A stretch of DNA of 9,593 bases from Sedimentisphaerales bacterium (GTDB lineage Bacteria; Planctomycetota; Phycisphaerae; Sedimentisphaerales; SG8-4): the NCBI GenBank assembly GCA_016932895.1, contig JAFGCA010000692.1, positions 1 to 9,593 on the forward strand. The letters are read 5' to 3'. The position numbers and the translations under genes were made by a program. Positions 1-6,911 of this stretch are shown here, one piece after another (the first letter of the stretch is position 1; each line of letters starts with the position of its first letter). The notes under the pieces were generated by a model that had not been told where the DNA came from, did not search any database, and saw nothing but the letters and a program-made list of their open reading frames with translations.

Positions 1-137
1 AACCGCCCAATGCCGCCATTGATCAGAAGAACGCCACCGGCCAGCGTTCCCAGCAGCGCGAGGCTGACGCGAAGCTGCTTGCCGCGAGTCTGTTCCGTTT
101 CGAGCCCGTCAGTAAAGTGTAGGTGCTGGTGAGCCAT
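1..137 (-). CDS. N-terminus of a probable membrane protein, cut by the window edge
   Basis: An open frame reads leftward from an ATG at 137 to the window edge, giving 45 residues without a stop. It starts MAHQHLHFTDGLE, continues with a charged stretch (ETEQTRGKQLR), and then has a hydrophobic, glycine-rich segment of about 20 residues (residues 24-44) that looks like a first membrane helix. A purine-rich stretch (AAGAGAA) precedes the ATG. The gene follows hflK by 64 bases on the same strand, so it may be the fourth gene of the SPFH operon. The family cannot be identified from 45 residues. A metal-transporting P-type ATPase or another polytopic transporter would fit the His-containing N-terminus, but this is a guess. 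The gene is partial because of the window boundary; nothing suggests it is broken. Confidence 0.55.
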   Translation of the reverse strand, partial: MAHQHLHFTDGLETEQTRGKQLRVSLALLGTLAGGVLLINGGIGR

Positions 138-201
138 AGTTTCGTTCTCTTGCTGTACTCTCGTCCCGCCTGCCGTGCCGGCGAGCACATCCGTCTGTGG
201 T

Positions 202-1566
202 TTACGGGCCCTGCTTTCCCTTCAGCGTGGGGTCCCTGTTGACAAGAACGCGGAGTTCGTGCTGATTCGCGCCGTCCGACGGCTGCACGATGAACTTCTC
301 GTCGGCATTGCGAAGCACTTGTTCCATCGTATCCAGGTAAAGCCGCTGCTGCACGAGTTCGGGGCGCTTTTCGTATTCGGGCAATATGCTCAGGAGATAC
401 TTGGCATTGGCCTCGGCCGAGGCCACCACCTTGACTCGATACGCCTTGGCCTGGGCGATAATGTCCTGCGCTCGACCGGCGGCCTGCGACCAGAGAAATT
501 CAAGCTGTTCTTCACTGGCGTTTGGATCCTGCAGGGCCTCATACAGGGGTCTGGCCACCCGGCCCGCCGCTTCGTTGAGCGTGTTTTCTGCATAGGTTTC
601 GGCTTCGCTGATCGCCTGGGTGCTCTTCTGGCCGGCCTCAAAGTACGCTTCAAACGCCTCGTTGACCTGCTTGGGCCACTTGACCTTCACCAGTTGCACC
701 GACGCCAGGCGGATTCCCGTATTGAGATCGCGGAGCTTGCGTTGCGCGAGTTGCTGGACGCGTCGCGGAATCGTATCCGTACTGACCAGCACCTCGTCAA
801 TCGTATAATGCACAAGCGCATCTACAACGGCATCTTCAACGACGCCGCGCAACAGCGGCGCGATGCTTTCCTTCATAATATCGAAGTAGATTTGCCCGGG
901 GACAACGTCTCGAACATAGACGTTGTTGAAGAACTGCTCGACGGCTTCGATCTGATAGATGATGAGCCACCGGGCGTGCACGATGTTGTAGTCGCTGCCC
1001 TCAGCCTCCTCGGCAAAACTGGGGATCGCTTGCGCCGTGGCCCGAAGCTGGGAACTGGTCGCGCCCGGCGTTTGGTCCACGGTCAAGGTCAGGTCCACAC
1101 CGTACGGCTGGGCCGGCTTCGGCTGGCTGCGTGTGAGACAATACCCCTGATTGAGGGGATTCAGCTTGTCCGGGAAGTAGCGCCGGGGTTTGGCGCCTTC
1201 GCCAAGGATGTCTTCACGGCCTTCCTCAAACCAGAAGGTGTCGATCGGGAGGTTGACCTTCCTCGCAACCGGGATTCGAACCAGCTCGTCCACGGGATAC
1301 GGAATGATCCAGTGCGGCCCGGGCTCCAGAATGCGTTGCAGCTTTCCGAAACGCAGCACCAGCGCTTTTTCGCCGGAATCAACCGTGCGGAAACCCGAAG
1401 CCAGGAAGGCAACGATCAGCACGATCATGATCACCTTCAAGATGGCGAAGCTGATTCGCAGCGCGTCCGAAAGCGACTTCCCGGCCGCATCCAGCTCATC
1501 CGGCGGCGGTGCCAGCGACTCCGGCGCTTCTACGTGCTCGTGTTCATGTTTATGTTCGTCCGCCAT
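202..1566 (-). CDS. hflK: HflK-like SPFH/band-7 protein
   Basis: A 454-residue SPFH protein of the HflK type. HflK and HflC form a membrane-anchored cage around the FtsH protease and modulate its access to substrates. Residues 1-35 are cytoplasmic-type and include a His/Glu-rich run (DEHKHEHEH, residues 3-11). One membrane helix lies at about 38-58, followed by the typical SPFH entry (VDSGEKALVLRFGK, then EPGPHWIIPYPVDE). The last third is Ala/Glu-rich, and the C-terminal ERLYLDTME-like segment (QQRLYLDTMEQVL) is characteristic of HflK. An insertion at about 110-145 (around FWFEEGREDILGEG) makes it somewhat longer than E. coli HflK. The ATG at 1566 was chosen because AGGTG lies 12 bases upstream; a GTG at 1581 would add five residues. 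It follows hflC by 37 bases. Assignment to the family is firm; partnership with FtsH is inferred. Confidence 0.9.
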   Translation of the reverse strand: MADEHKHEHEHVEAPESLAPPPDELDAAGKSLSDALRISFAILKVIMIVLIVAFLASGFRTVDSGEKALVLRFGKLQRILEPGPHWIIPYPVDELVRIPVARKVNLPIDTFWFEEGREDILGEGAKPRRYFPDKLNPLNQGYCLTRSQPKPAQPYGVDLTLTVDQTPGATSSQLRATAQAIPSFAEEAEGSDYNIVHARWLIIYQIEAVEQFFNNVYVRDVVPGQIYFDIMKESIAPLLRGVVEDAVVDALVHYTIDEVLVSTDTIPRRVQQLAQRKLRDLNTGIRLASVQLVKVKWPKQVNEAFEAYFEAGQKSTQAISEAETYAENTLNEAAGRVARPLYEALQDPNASEEQLEFLWSQAAGRAQDIIAQAKAYRVKVVASAEANAKYLLSILPEYEKRPELVQQRLYLDTMEQVLRNADEKFIVQPSDGANQHELRVLVNRDPTLKGKQGP

Positions 1567-1583
1567 ATTCGTCCAACACACCT

Positions 1584-1589
1584 ATTATA
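1584..1589 (-). promoter_or_regulatory. Possible internal -10 element before hflK
   Basis: A perfect TATAAT reads leftward in the 37-base gap between hflC and hflK. A start about 7 bases downstream would give hflK a leader of about 11 bases. No convincing -35 hexamer is seen at 16-18 bases (CAGAAG at 17) and there is no TG extension, so this may be chance. Confidence 0.22.
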
Positions 1590-1603
1590 AGAGGGAGTGG
1601 TGA

Positions 1604-2506
1604 TTACTTCTGCTCTTGCGGCTCCAGCGACGGCATCGCCTTGAGCAGATTGAACGGCTCGGTATCGGCCGGAATGACCAACGTGGCCCGCTCCTTCAGC
1701 ATTTCGAGCAAGGCCTCCAGGTTGCGCAGGAAGATGGCCAGTTTCGGATTGGCTTCCAGCATCTTATAGTACTTGGCGGCCTCGGCATCGCCCCGGCCGC
1801 GAATGGCCGTCGCTCGAGCCGTGGCAGCGGCTTCCAGCCCGACCTTGATCGCGTCGGCGTCGCTCTGGATCTTGTTGGCCTCGGCGTTGCCCAGTGCGAT
1901 CGTTGCCAGTGTCTGCTTCGTTCGCTCCGCTTTCATCCGCTCAAACACATCCTTCGTCACATCTTCGCTGATCTTGAGCTGCTTGATGCCGAGCGTCTCG
2001 ATCTCAATTCCGTATTCCTCTCTTACCCGCTCCTGGAGATCGGTGAGCATGTCCTCCTGGATCTTGTCGAACCGAATCTTCGCCGGATCGCTGTTGACGA
2101 ACTCGCTGAACGAGTGCTGGCCGATCACACGGTTCTGCGTGTCATTGATCTGACTGCGCAGCTTGCTCTCCGCGTTCTCGATCGTTCGAACCTCATTCCA
2201 GAACTGCAACGGCTCGGCGATACGCCAGACAACATAGGTGTTCACGATGATGGGGACGCGCCCGCTGGTCGTCGTCTCACTGAGTTGGACGGGTTCGAGG
2301 ACGTTCAGCCGGGCGTCGAACTTCTGGACCCGCTCGATCGGCGTGGGCCACTTGAAATGAAGCCCCGGTTCGGCGATCGAACGGACCGGTTTGCCGAACC
2401 TCGTCACAAACGCCAGTTCTGTCTCCCGGACCTGAAAAGTCACGAGGTACGTCGCCAGGACCAGAAAGATGAGCGCCACAAGGATGGGAATCGCTACGTT
2501 TTTCAT
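1604..2506 (-). CDS. hflC: HflC-like SPFH/band-7 protein
   Basis: A 300-residue protein with clear HflC features and a length close to the family norm. A single N-terminal membrane anchor (residues 5-25) is followed by the SPFH entry (ETELAFVTRFGKPV, then EPGLHFKWPTPIE). The helical region carries FERMKAERTKQ at about 188-198, and the late segment RGRGDAEAAKYY (about 237-248) is typical of HflC, followed by a hydrophobic C-terminal helix. HflC pairs with HflK to form the ring that surrounds FtsH; which of the two HflK-like neighbours it pairs with here is unknown. Its ATG overlaps the stop codon of the upstream SPFH gene (ATGA, 4-base overlap), so translation is probably coupled. An AGGAG lies 11 bases upstream inside that gene. 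Family assignment is secure from the motifs. Confidence 0.93.
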   Translation of the reverse strand: MKNVAIPILVALIFLVLATYLVTFQVRETELAFVTRFGKPVRSIAEPGLHFKWPTPIERVQKFDARLNVLEPVQLSETTTSGRVPIIVNTYVVWRIAEPLQFWNEVRTIENAESKLRSQINDTQNRVIGQHSFSEFVNSDPAKIRFDKIQEDMLTDLQERVREEYGIEIETLGIKQLKISEDVTKDVFERMKAERTKQTLATIALGNAEANKIQSDADAIKVGLEAAATARATAIRGRGDAEAAKYYKMLEANPKLAIFLRNLEALLEMLKERATLVIPADTEPFNLLKAMPSLEPQEQK

Positions 2507-4578
2507 TGTTCGCTGCTCTCCTGCATACCACCAATATCATACAGATCCGGTGTGAGCGTTTCCTGTACGTCGATGATCGTTACCTGGGTATCCCCCGCAT
2601 CGGTGGCCACGACGTATTTTCGGATATGCTGTAATGCCTCTTCGAGGACCGCTAATCGTTGTTCGCGCGTGTAGATCTCCGGTGCCGCTTCGTACGCCTT
2701 GAGCTGGCTGGCAAACCGTTCGCCGGTCGCCCGGGCCAACGTGGCCTTCTCAAAGGCGTAACTCTGGGACTCGCGGACAATTCTGAAGATGTCTCCTTTG
2801 GCCGCCGCGAACGCCTCGTCGAGCCGTTTGCCGAGTTTTTCCGCCTCCTCAGCACGTCCGCCCTCCCGCGCACCCTGGTATTCCTCGGCCAGGTCGGCCA
2901 GCTCGTACGCTTTCAGGACGGACCCGATCAGCGTGCTGAGCGTTCTGTTTCGCTCGGCTTCGGCGCTCAAAACCAGGGCCTGCTTCTTCTGGATCGCCCC
3001 GATGACCGCCTGGTAGTCCGGGGCCACCTCGGCCGGCGGGTGGATGCCCTGGAGCCCCAGGAAGACGAGCTCGATACCGAGCCCCTGCTGATCGGCGGCC
3101 TCCTGGATTCTCTGGCTGAGCACCTGCTTGGCCCTCGTCCGGCCGGCGCCGAGCAGGCTGTCCTGTGCCGTCTCCGGCGCCCCAACGGCGCCGCCCTCGA
3201 CGCGGGCGCTGGCGGCAAACCGCGTCAGCTCGCGATAGCAGATCGCTTCGAGAAGCTTGTCCGGCGCGCTGTGGTTGTAGATATAGGCGTAGAGATCCTT
3301 GATTCGGTACTGGACCGGGATGTTGGCTTTGACCAGGCTGACGGGAACGATGCCTTCGCCGAGTTCCTCGGTCACGAATTCCGTCGCCACCAAAACGCTG
3401 AGCTCTTCCTGGTAGTGCGTCTGGCCCCACAGCAGGGACCGCTCGGGGATGACCTGCCCCGTCTTCGGATCGGTCCTTGGCACGTAGCCGATGTGCATCT
3501 CCATCACCTGCCGGGTGGGGTGCTTGTACGCGATGTCGATGGGCCAGGGCAGTTTGAAATGAAGGCCCGGACCGGCAATACGCGCTGTCCCGCTGCTTTG
3601 CAGAGGGTTCCCGAAACGTTCAATTACCGCTTCTTCGTGGGGGGCCACCACGAGAATACAACTGGCGAGATAGAGCGTCCCGGCAGAGAAGAGAATCAGC
3701 GGCACAATGGCCTTTTCCAGGAGCTTGTAGAACCAGGTCTGCGAGACCTGGAAGCCGAACTGATAGTCGATGGCGGCCGCAACGCTGCGAAAGACCCCGC
3801 CCGGCTCGTTGATCACGCCCAGGAGCCGGCTGTCGAATGCGGCCCTGCTGTACTGGCCCTTCAGCCGGGGGCGATAGATATCGAAAATGCTGTTAAGCGT
3901 CGTCTCAACGCCCAGAACCAGCAGCAAAACGGGAATGATGTAGCCGATGACTTTGACCGGCACCTGGAAATGGAAGTGCACGCCCGCCAGGGACAGCGCC
4001 AGAGCAAAGCACAACAGCGCCACTCCGAGGAGGTAGCTGCCGCCGGCACGCAACGGTCTCCAGCGCAGCTCGGCGGACATGCCCGTGGCATAGCGTGACA
4101 ACAGGAAGGCCAGAAAGGCGATGGCGGTCGTGGCGATCGCGGCGACCAGCGGTTGCCGCGTCTCGACTTGCGCCGGGTTTCGGAGCGCCGCCATCAGGTA
4201 GAAAGCGATCCCGATCTCGTACACGGCGATCAGGCCGACGAAGATCGGGATGAACCATCTCTCCAAAATATCGAGACGGCGCTGGGCGGCCGCCATCAGG
4301 GTGGCACGTTCCCCCTGGCCCTGGAAGATGGTCGAGGTCTCTTTCTCCTGGGCCAACTGACCCATGTCCAGCTTCTCCTGCTCCGCTAGGCTGCGCTGGT
4401 GGAACTGGATGGCCAGGGCCAGCCAGATCAAGGCCGCGGCCAGAATCTGCCACGCGACCGCTGAGACCGCGAAGAAACCGCTCCATCGACCGAGGAAGAA
4501 AGCAATGCCGAAGAAGACCAAGCTCAGAAAAAGGGAGGTCCAGGCCACTTGCTCGGGACGTTTTGACGATGCTGTCAT
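2503..4578 (-). CDS. Polytopic membrane protein with a C-terminal HflK-like SPFH domain
   Basis: First gene of the operon, 691 residues. The N-terminal half is a membrane domain with hydrophobic segments at about 13-30, 37-57, 108-130, 144-161, 181-200, 209-225 and 289-312. The last of these leads directly into an SPFH domain (APHEEAVIERFGNP at 312-325, GPGLHFKLPWPID at 337-349). An Ala/Glu-rich helical region follows, and residues 626-650 (KAYEAAPEIYTREQRLAVLE) match the HflK C-terminal pattern. Ordinary HflK has one anchor helix, so this is HflK with about six extra helices added in front. The ATG at 4578 is chosen because GGGAG lies 11 bases upstream; a TTG at 4644 would add 22 residues of poor character. 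The protein probably joins HflK and HflC in one membrane assembly. The function of the polytopic domain is not recognised. Confidence 0.85.
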   Translation of the reverse strand: MTASSKRPEQVAWTSLFLSLVFFGIAFFLGRWSGFFAVSAVAWQILAAALIWLALAIQFHQRSLAEQEKLDMGQLAQEKETSTIFQGQGERATLMAAAQRRLDILERWFIPIFVGLIAVYEIGIAFYLMAALRNPAQVETRQPLVAAIATTAIAFLAFLLSRYATGMSAELRWRPLRAGGSYLLGVALLCFALALSLAGVHFHFQVPVKVIGYIIPVLLLVLGVETTLNSIFDIYRPRLKGQYSRAAFDSRLLGVINEPGGVFRSVAAAIDYQFGFQVSQTWFYKLLEKAIVPLILFSAGTLYLASCILVVAPHEEAVIERFGNPLQSSGTARIAGPGLHFKLPWPIDIAYKHPTRQVMEMHIGYVPRTDPKTGQVIPERSLLWGQTHYQEELSVLVATEFVTEELGEGIVPVSLVKANIPVQYRIKDLYAYIYNHSAPDKLLEAICYRELTRFAASARVEGGAVGAPETAQDSLLGAGRTRAKQVLSQRIQEAADQQGLGIELVFLGLQGIHPPAEVAPDYQAVIGAIQKKQALVLSAEAERNRTLSTLIGSVLKAYELADLAEEYQGAREGGRAEEAEKLGKRLDEAFAAAKGDIFRIVRESQSYAFEKATLARATGERFASQLKAYEAAPEIYTREQRLAVLEEALQHIRKYVVATDAGDTQVTIIDVQETLTPDLYDIGGMQESSEQ

Positions 4579-4625
4579 TTCCGGTTCAACTCCCGACCGC
4601 GAACAAAAAACTGCTTCACCAAGTA

Positions 4626-4644
4626 TTGACCAACGAAGGGTCAA
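4626..4644. repeat. Inverted repeat in the divergent spacer (possible operator)
   Basis: TTGACC and GGTCAA form perfect 6-base arms separated by 7 bases. The repeat lies 48 bases upstream of the SPFH operon ATG and directly beside the -35 element of the rightward promoter at 4650. A dimeric regulator could bind here, but no regulator gene is present in the window. Confidence 0.35.
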
Positions 4645-4649
4645 AGTCC

Positions 4650-4678
4650 TTTACAGACACGAAGTCGCGTACTATAAC
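4650..4678 (+). promoter_or_regulatory. Sigma70-type promoter for the ABC permease gene
   Basis: TTTACA at 4650-4655 (5 of 6 matches) and TATAAC at 4673-4678 (5 of 6) are separated by exactly 17 bases. Transcription would start near 4685 and leave a 5' leader of about 90 bases before the ATG at 4777. Confidence 0.6.
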
Positions 4679-4725
4679 ACCTGTTGGCGTTGCCGTGTAG
4701 TGACAACCTGAAAAAAAACGCCTTT

Positions 4726-4758
4726 GCCGCCCACCGGGCCGTTCCGGACAGTGGCGGC
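4726..4758 (+). other. Stem-loop in the leader of the ABC permease mRNA
   Basis: GCCGC at 4726-4730 pairs with GCGGC at 4754-4758, and CAC at 4732-4734 pairs with GTG at 4751-4753, with one bulged C. The hairpin ends 4 bases before the Shine-Dalgarno sequence GAGGG (4763-4767). It could affect ribosome access. Inferred from base pairing only. Confidence 0.35.
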
Positions 4759-4776
4759 CAGCGAGGGTTTCATTAA

Positions 4777-5742
4777 ATGATGTATAACTTGATTACCATT
4801 GCGAAGAATACCCTGGTTGAGACGTTACGGCAGCCCGTGTACGCCGTTATCATCTTCATCGCCCTCTTGCTCTTTCTCGTGAGCCCGTCGTTATCGATGT
4901 ACACGATGGACGACGATAACAAGCTTCTGCGAGAGATAGGCCTATCTACGCTCTTCTTGACGAGCTTGTTCATCGCAATCTTTTCCGCCTCCGGAGCCGT
5001 GTCGGTGGAGATCGAGAACAAGACCGTCATGACGGTGCTGACCAAGCCCGTGCAGCGTCCGATATTCATTCTGGCAAAATTCCTGGGCGTCCTCGGAGCT
5101 CTGGGCCTGGCCCATTACATTTGTACCGTTGCCCTTCTGATGGCGATTCGACACGGGGTTTTGGAGACCGCTTCGGACACACACGACTGGACCGTGATCG
5201 CCGCCGCGGGGGTCATCGCGGGGTTAACCATCCTTCTCAGTGCGTTCTTCAACTTCATTTACGACTGGAAGTTCGGGGCCACAGCGGTAGTTACCGGGGC
5301 CATTCTCTCCACCTTCGGCCTCGTGTTTCTGGTCTTCATCGACCGGACCTGGAAGTTCAACCCGGCCGAAAACGGCATCCACCTGCTTGATATTTACGGG
5401 TCGATTCTGCTGTTTCTGGCGGCGATCATCATCGCCGCGCTGGCGGTGGCGATCTCTTCCCGGTTTAACATGATGGTAACGCTCTCCGCCTGCATGGGGC
5501 TGTTTCTGTTGGGTTTGGTAAGCGATTACGTCTTCGGAAGGTTTGCCGAAACGCACATATGGGCCCGAATCGGCCGCTTTCTCGTGCCGAACTTGCAGGT
5601 CTTCTGGATCAGCGACGCCATTTACGAGGGCACCCAGGTACCGGCGCGATACATCTTCATCAGCGGGTCCTACGCGGTTTGCTACACCGTGGCTATTCTG
5701 GCTCTGGCCGTGGCTCTGTTCCAAAGAAGGCAGGTAGGCTGA
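4777..5742 (+). CDS. ABC-2 type transporter permease
   Basis: A 321-residue integral membrane protein with about eight hydrophobic segments, at roughly 21-39, 56-76, 99-122, 138-160, 169-188, 207-227, 231-251 and 293-315. The N-terminus (LITIAKNTLVETLRQPVYAV) and the loop around residues 78-101 (EIENKTVMTVLTKPVQRPIF...K) are typical of ABC-2 permeases of the ABC2_membrane_2 type. In that family a cytoplasmic ATPase drives export of lipids, polysaccharides, drugs or peptides. No ATPase gene is next to it, so the partner must be encoded elsewhere and the substrate is unknown. GAGGG ends 9 bases before the ATG at 4777; a second ATG follows immediately at 4780. The gene has its own promoter and a structured leader. 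It converges with the acetyltransferase gene across only 21 bases. Confidence 0.82.
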   Translation: MMYNLITIAKNTLVETLRQPVYAVIIFIALLLFLVSPSLSMYTMDDDNKLLREIGLSTLFLTSLFIAIFSASGAVSVEIENKTVMTVLTKPVQRPIFILAKFLGVLGALGLAHYICTVALLMAIRHGVLETASDTHDWTVIAAAGVIAGLTILLSAFFNFIYDWKFGATAVVTGAILSTFGLVFLVFIDRTWKFNPAENGIHLLDIYGSILLFLAAIIIAALAVAISSRFNMMVTLSACMGLFLLGLVSDYVFGRFAETHIWARIGRFLVPNLQVFWISDAIYEGTQVPARYIFISGSYAVCYTVAILALAVALFQRRQVG

Positions 5743-5763
5743 GTCCCCCGGCGGGCGGTTTCC

Positions 5764-6225
5764 CTATACTCCCGAAAGAGTCTTGACGACCGCGATTTCG
5801 TCGCACTCCTGCTGTTTGGGGCAGCGGGCGCAGTCGCTCCAGACCTTCATCGGAAGCTCCTCCTTGGCAACGATGCGGAACCCCTGTTTCTCGAAGAACC
5901 CCGGCTCCAGTGTGAGAGCGAAAACGCGGGGTAGGCCCAACCGCTCGGCCTGCTTCAGCGCCGCGGTAACCAGGGCGGCGCCGAGACCTCTGCCCTTGTG
6001 GCTCGGGCTCACGGCAAGCGACTTGATCTCGGCCAGGTCCGACCAAATGATCTCGAGGGCGCAACAGCCCACCACCTGCCCGTCCCCGTCGGCGACCAGA
6101 AACGTCTGAAGGGTCTCGTAGACTTCGGCCAGCGACCGAAAGAGCATTCTGTCGTGTTCGGCATAGCAGTTGATCAGCGCGCAGATCGCTTTGGCATCCG
6201 AGATTTTGGCATCACGAACCGTCAT
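5764..6225 (-). CDS. GNAT-family N-acetyltransferase, short ArgA-like type
   Basis: A 153-residue single GNAT domain. The acetyl-CoA binding loop is at about 74-85 (PSHKGRGLGAAL), after the beta strand AEIKSLAVSP. The region LEPGFFEKQGFRIV (107-120) is the usual GNAT C-terminal half. The last 30 residues contain KVWSDCARCPKQQECDEIA, with Cys at 132, 135 and 141. This Cys-rich tail resembles the short N-acetylglutamate-synthase-like proteins that carry out the first step of arginine synthesis in some bacteria, so acetylation of glutamate or glutamine is the likely reaction; another amine substrate remains possible. The ATG at 6225 is preferred over one at 6267: the GNAT fold starts at MTVRDAKISDA, and the longer start would lie upstream of a good -10 element. 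No linked arginine genes are seen. Confidence 0.8.
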   Translation of the reverse strand: MTVRDAKISDAKAICALINCYAEHDRMLFRSLAEVYETLQTFLVADGDGQVVGCCALEIIWSDLAEIKSLAVSPSHKGRGLGAALVTAALKQAERLGLPRVFALTLEPGFFEKQGFRIVAKEELPMKVWSDCARCPKQQECDEIAVVKTLSGV

Positions 6226-6235
6226 AGGTCCGTAC

Positions 6236-6263
6236 AGTATAACGCCGCAACCCAGGTTTTCAA
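6236..6263 (-). promoter_or_regulatory. Promoter for the acetyltransferase gene, probably giving a leaderless mRNA
   Basis: On the minus strand, TTGAAA (6263-6258) and TATACT (6241-6236) each match 5 of 6 consensus bases and are 16 bases apart. A start about 7 bases downstream falls near 6229, only about 4 bases before the ATG at 6225. There is no usable Shine-Dalgarno sequence. Confidence 0.55.
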
Positions 6264-6321
6264 CCAACTTGCTCAGCGACGCCTGGGGGCATGATTTGCG
6301 CGTGAAATGGCAAAAAAGGAC

Positions 6322-6349
6322 TGGAAAAACCGCGGCCGGTCACTACAAT
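6322..6349 (+). promoter_or_regulatory. Candidate promoter of the lipid-synthesis cluster
   Basis: TACAAT at 6344-6349 (5 of 6 matches) has TGGAAA (4 of 6) 16 bases upstream at 6322-6327. Transcription would start near 6356, about 24 bases before the first hotdog gene. It stands back to back with the acetyltransferase promoter in the 154-base divergent spacer. Confidence 0.42.
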
Positions 6350-6379
6350 AGCGCAGATTTACGGCAGGCAGAACAGCGT

Positions 6380-6853
6380 ATGAAGTTTGTATTGATCGAT
6401 AGAATCGTATCCTGGGAAACGGGCAAGACCCTCACCGCGGTGAAAAGCGTATCGTTGGCGGAGGAGTACCTCGCCGACCATTTTCCCACCTTCCCGGTGC
6501 TGCCGGGAGTGTTGCTCTTGCAGGGGCTGGTCGAGTCGGCGAGCTGGCTGGTGCGTCAGACCGAGGATTTCGCCCACAGCATGATCCTGCTGGAACAGAC
6601 GCGAAACGTGAAGTACAGGAGTTTCTTGCCGCCCGGCTCGCAGATCGAGTACACCGTCGAGGCCAAGGAGATCGACGAAGGGACGAGCCGCTTCCTGGGC
6701 CGCGGCGTGGCCGAGGGGCAGAAGATTGTCGAAGCCCGACTGGGACTGCGACATTTCAATCTGTCCGAACAACGCCCTGCCCTGGCAACCGTGGATGCCG
6801 AGGTGATTGCGCAGATGAAAAACCGGTTTCGCTTGCTTTGTCAGCAGGCGTAG
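6380..6853 (+). CDS. FabZ-like hotdog protein with exchanged catalytic Glu/Gln
   Basis: A 157-residue hotdog protein of the 3-hydroxyacyl-ACP dehydratase (FabZ) family, which removes water from 3-hydroxyacyl-ACP to give trans-2-enoyl-ACP. The active-site stretch starts with His34 (DHFPTFPVLPG) and continues LLLQGLVESASWL. In canonical FabZ the catalytic Glu is 14 residues after the His and a conserved Gln comes 4 later; here Gln is at 48 and Glu at 52, the reverse. The downstream FabZ in this cluster has the normal order at the same residue numbers. The frame is open further upstream to 6170, but the ATG at 6380 gives the normal FabZ N-terminus (MKFVLIDRIV) and lies after the promoter. The Shine-Dalgarno sequence is weak (GGCAGG). 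It may be an altered dehydratase, an isomerase or a non-catalytic partner of the other FabZ. Confidence 0.83.
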   Translation: MKFVLIDRIVSWETGKTLTAVKSVSLAEEYLADHFPTFPVLPGVLLLQGLVESASWLVRQTEDFAHSMILLEQTRNVKYRSFLPPGSQIEYTVEAKEIDEGTSRFLGRGVAEGQKIVEARLGLRHFNLSEQRPALATVDAEVIAQMKNRFRLLCQQA

Positions 6854-6911
6854 AGACCGCGTTATATACAGGATTGTCAAAAGACCACAGTGACCGGAGG
6901 TAGCAACAGTC

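Noticed and set aside
175..4098. Long open frames on the plus strand opposite the SPFH genes, up to 479 codons (for example 2659-4098)
   Set aside because: Their translations are Arg/Gly/Asp/His-rich with no recognisable domain, and they lie exactly opposite genes with clear SPFH motifs. They are antisense shadows of high-GC coding sequence.
4671..4676. TATAGT on the minus strand as -10 of the SPFH operon
   Set aside because: No -35 hexamer at 16-18 bases matches better than 3 of 6, and the same bases form the -10 of the stronger plus-strand promoter. The SPFH operon promoter could not be located.
4711..4758. Intrinsic terminator reading leftward (hairpin 4726-4758 plus an 8-base T-run on the minus strand)
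   Set aside because: The T-run starts 7 bases after the stem, and no minus-strand gene lies immediately upstream to need terminating. The hairpin fits better as a leader element of the permease mRNA.
5743..5763. Terminator between the convergent ABC permease and acetyltransferase genes
   Set aside because: The 21-base gap is GC-rich but forms no clear stem, and there is no T-run on either strand.
6838..6868. Possible promoter before the ACP gene (TTGTCA and TATATA)
   Set aside because: The spacing is 19 bases and the -10 matches only 4 of 6, and the genes are only 58 bases apart in a likely operon.
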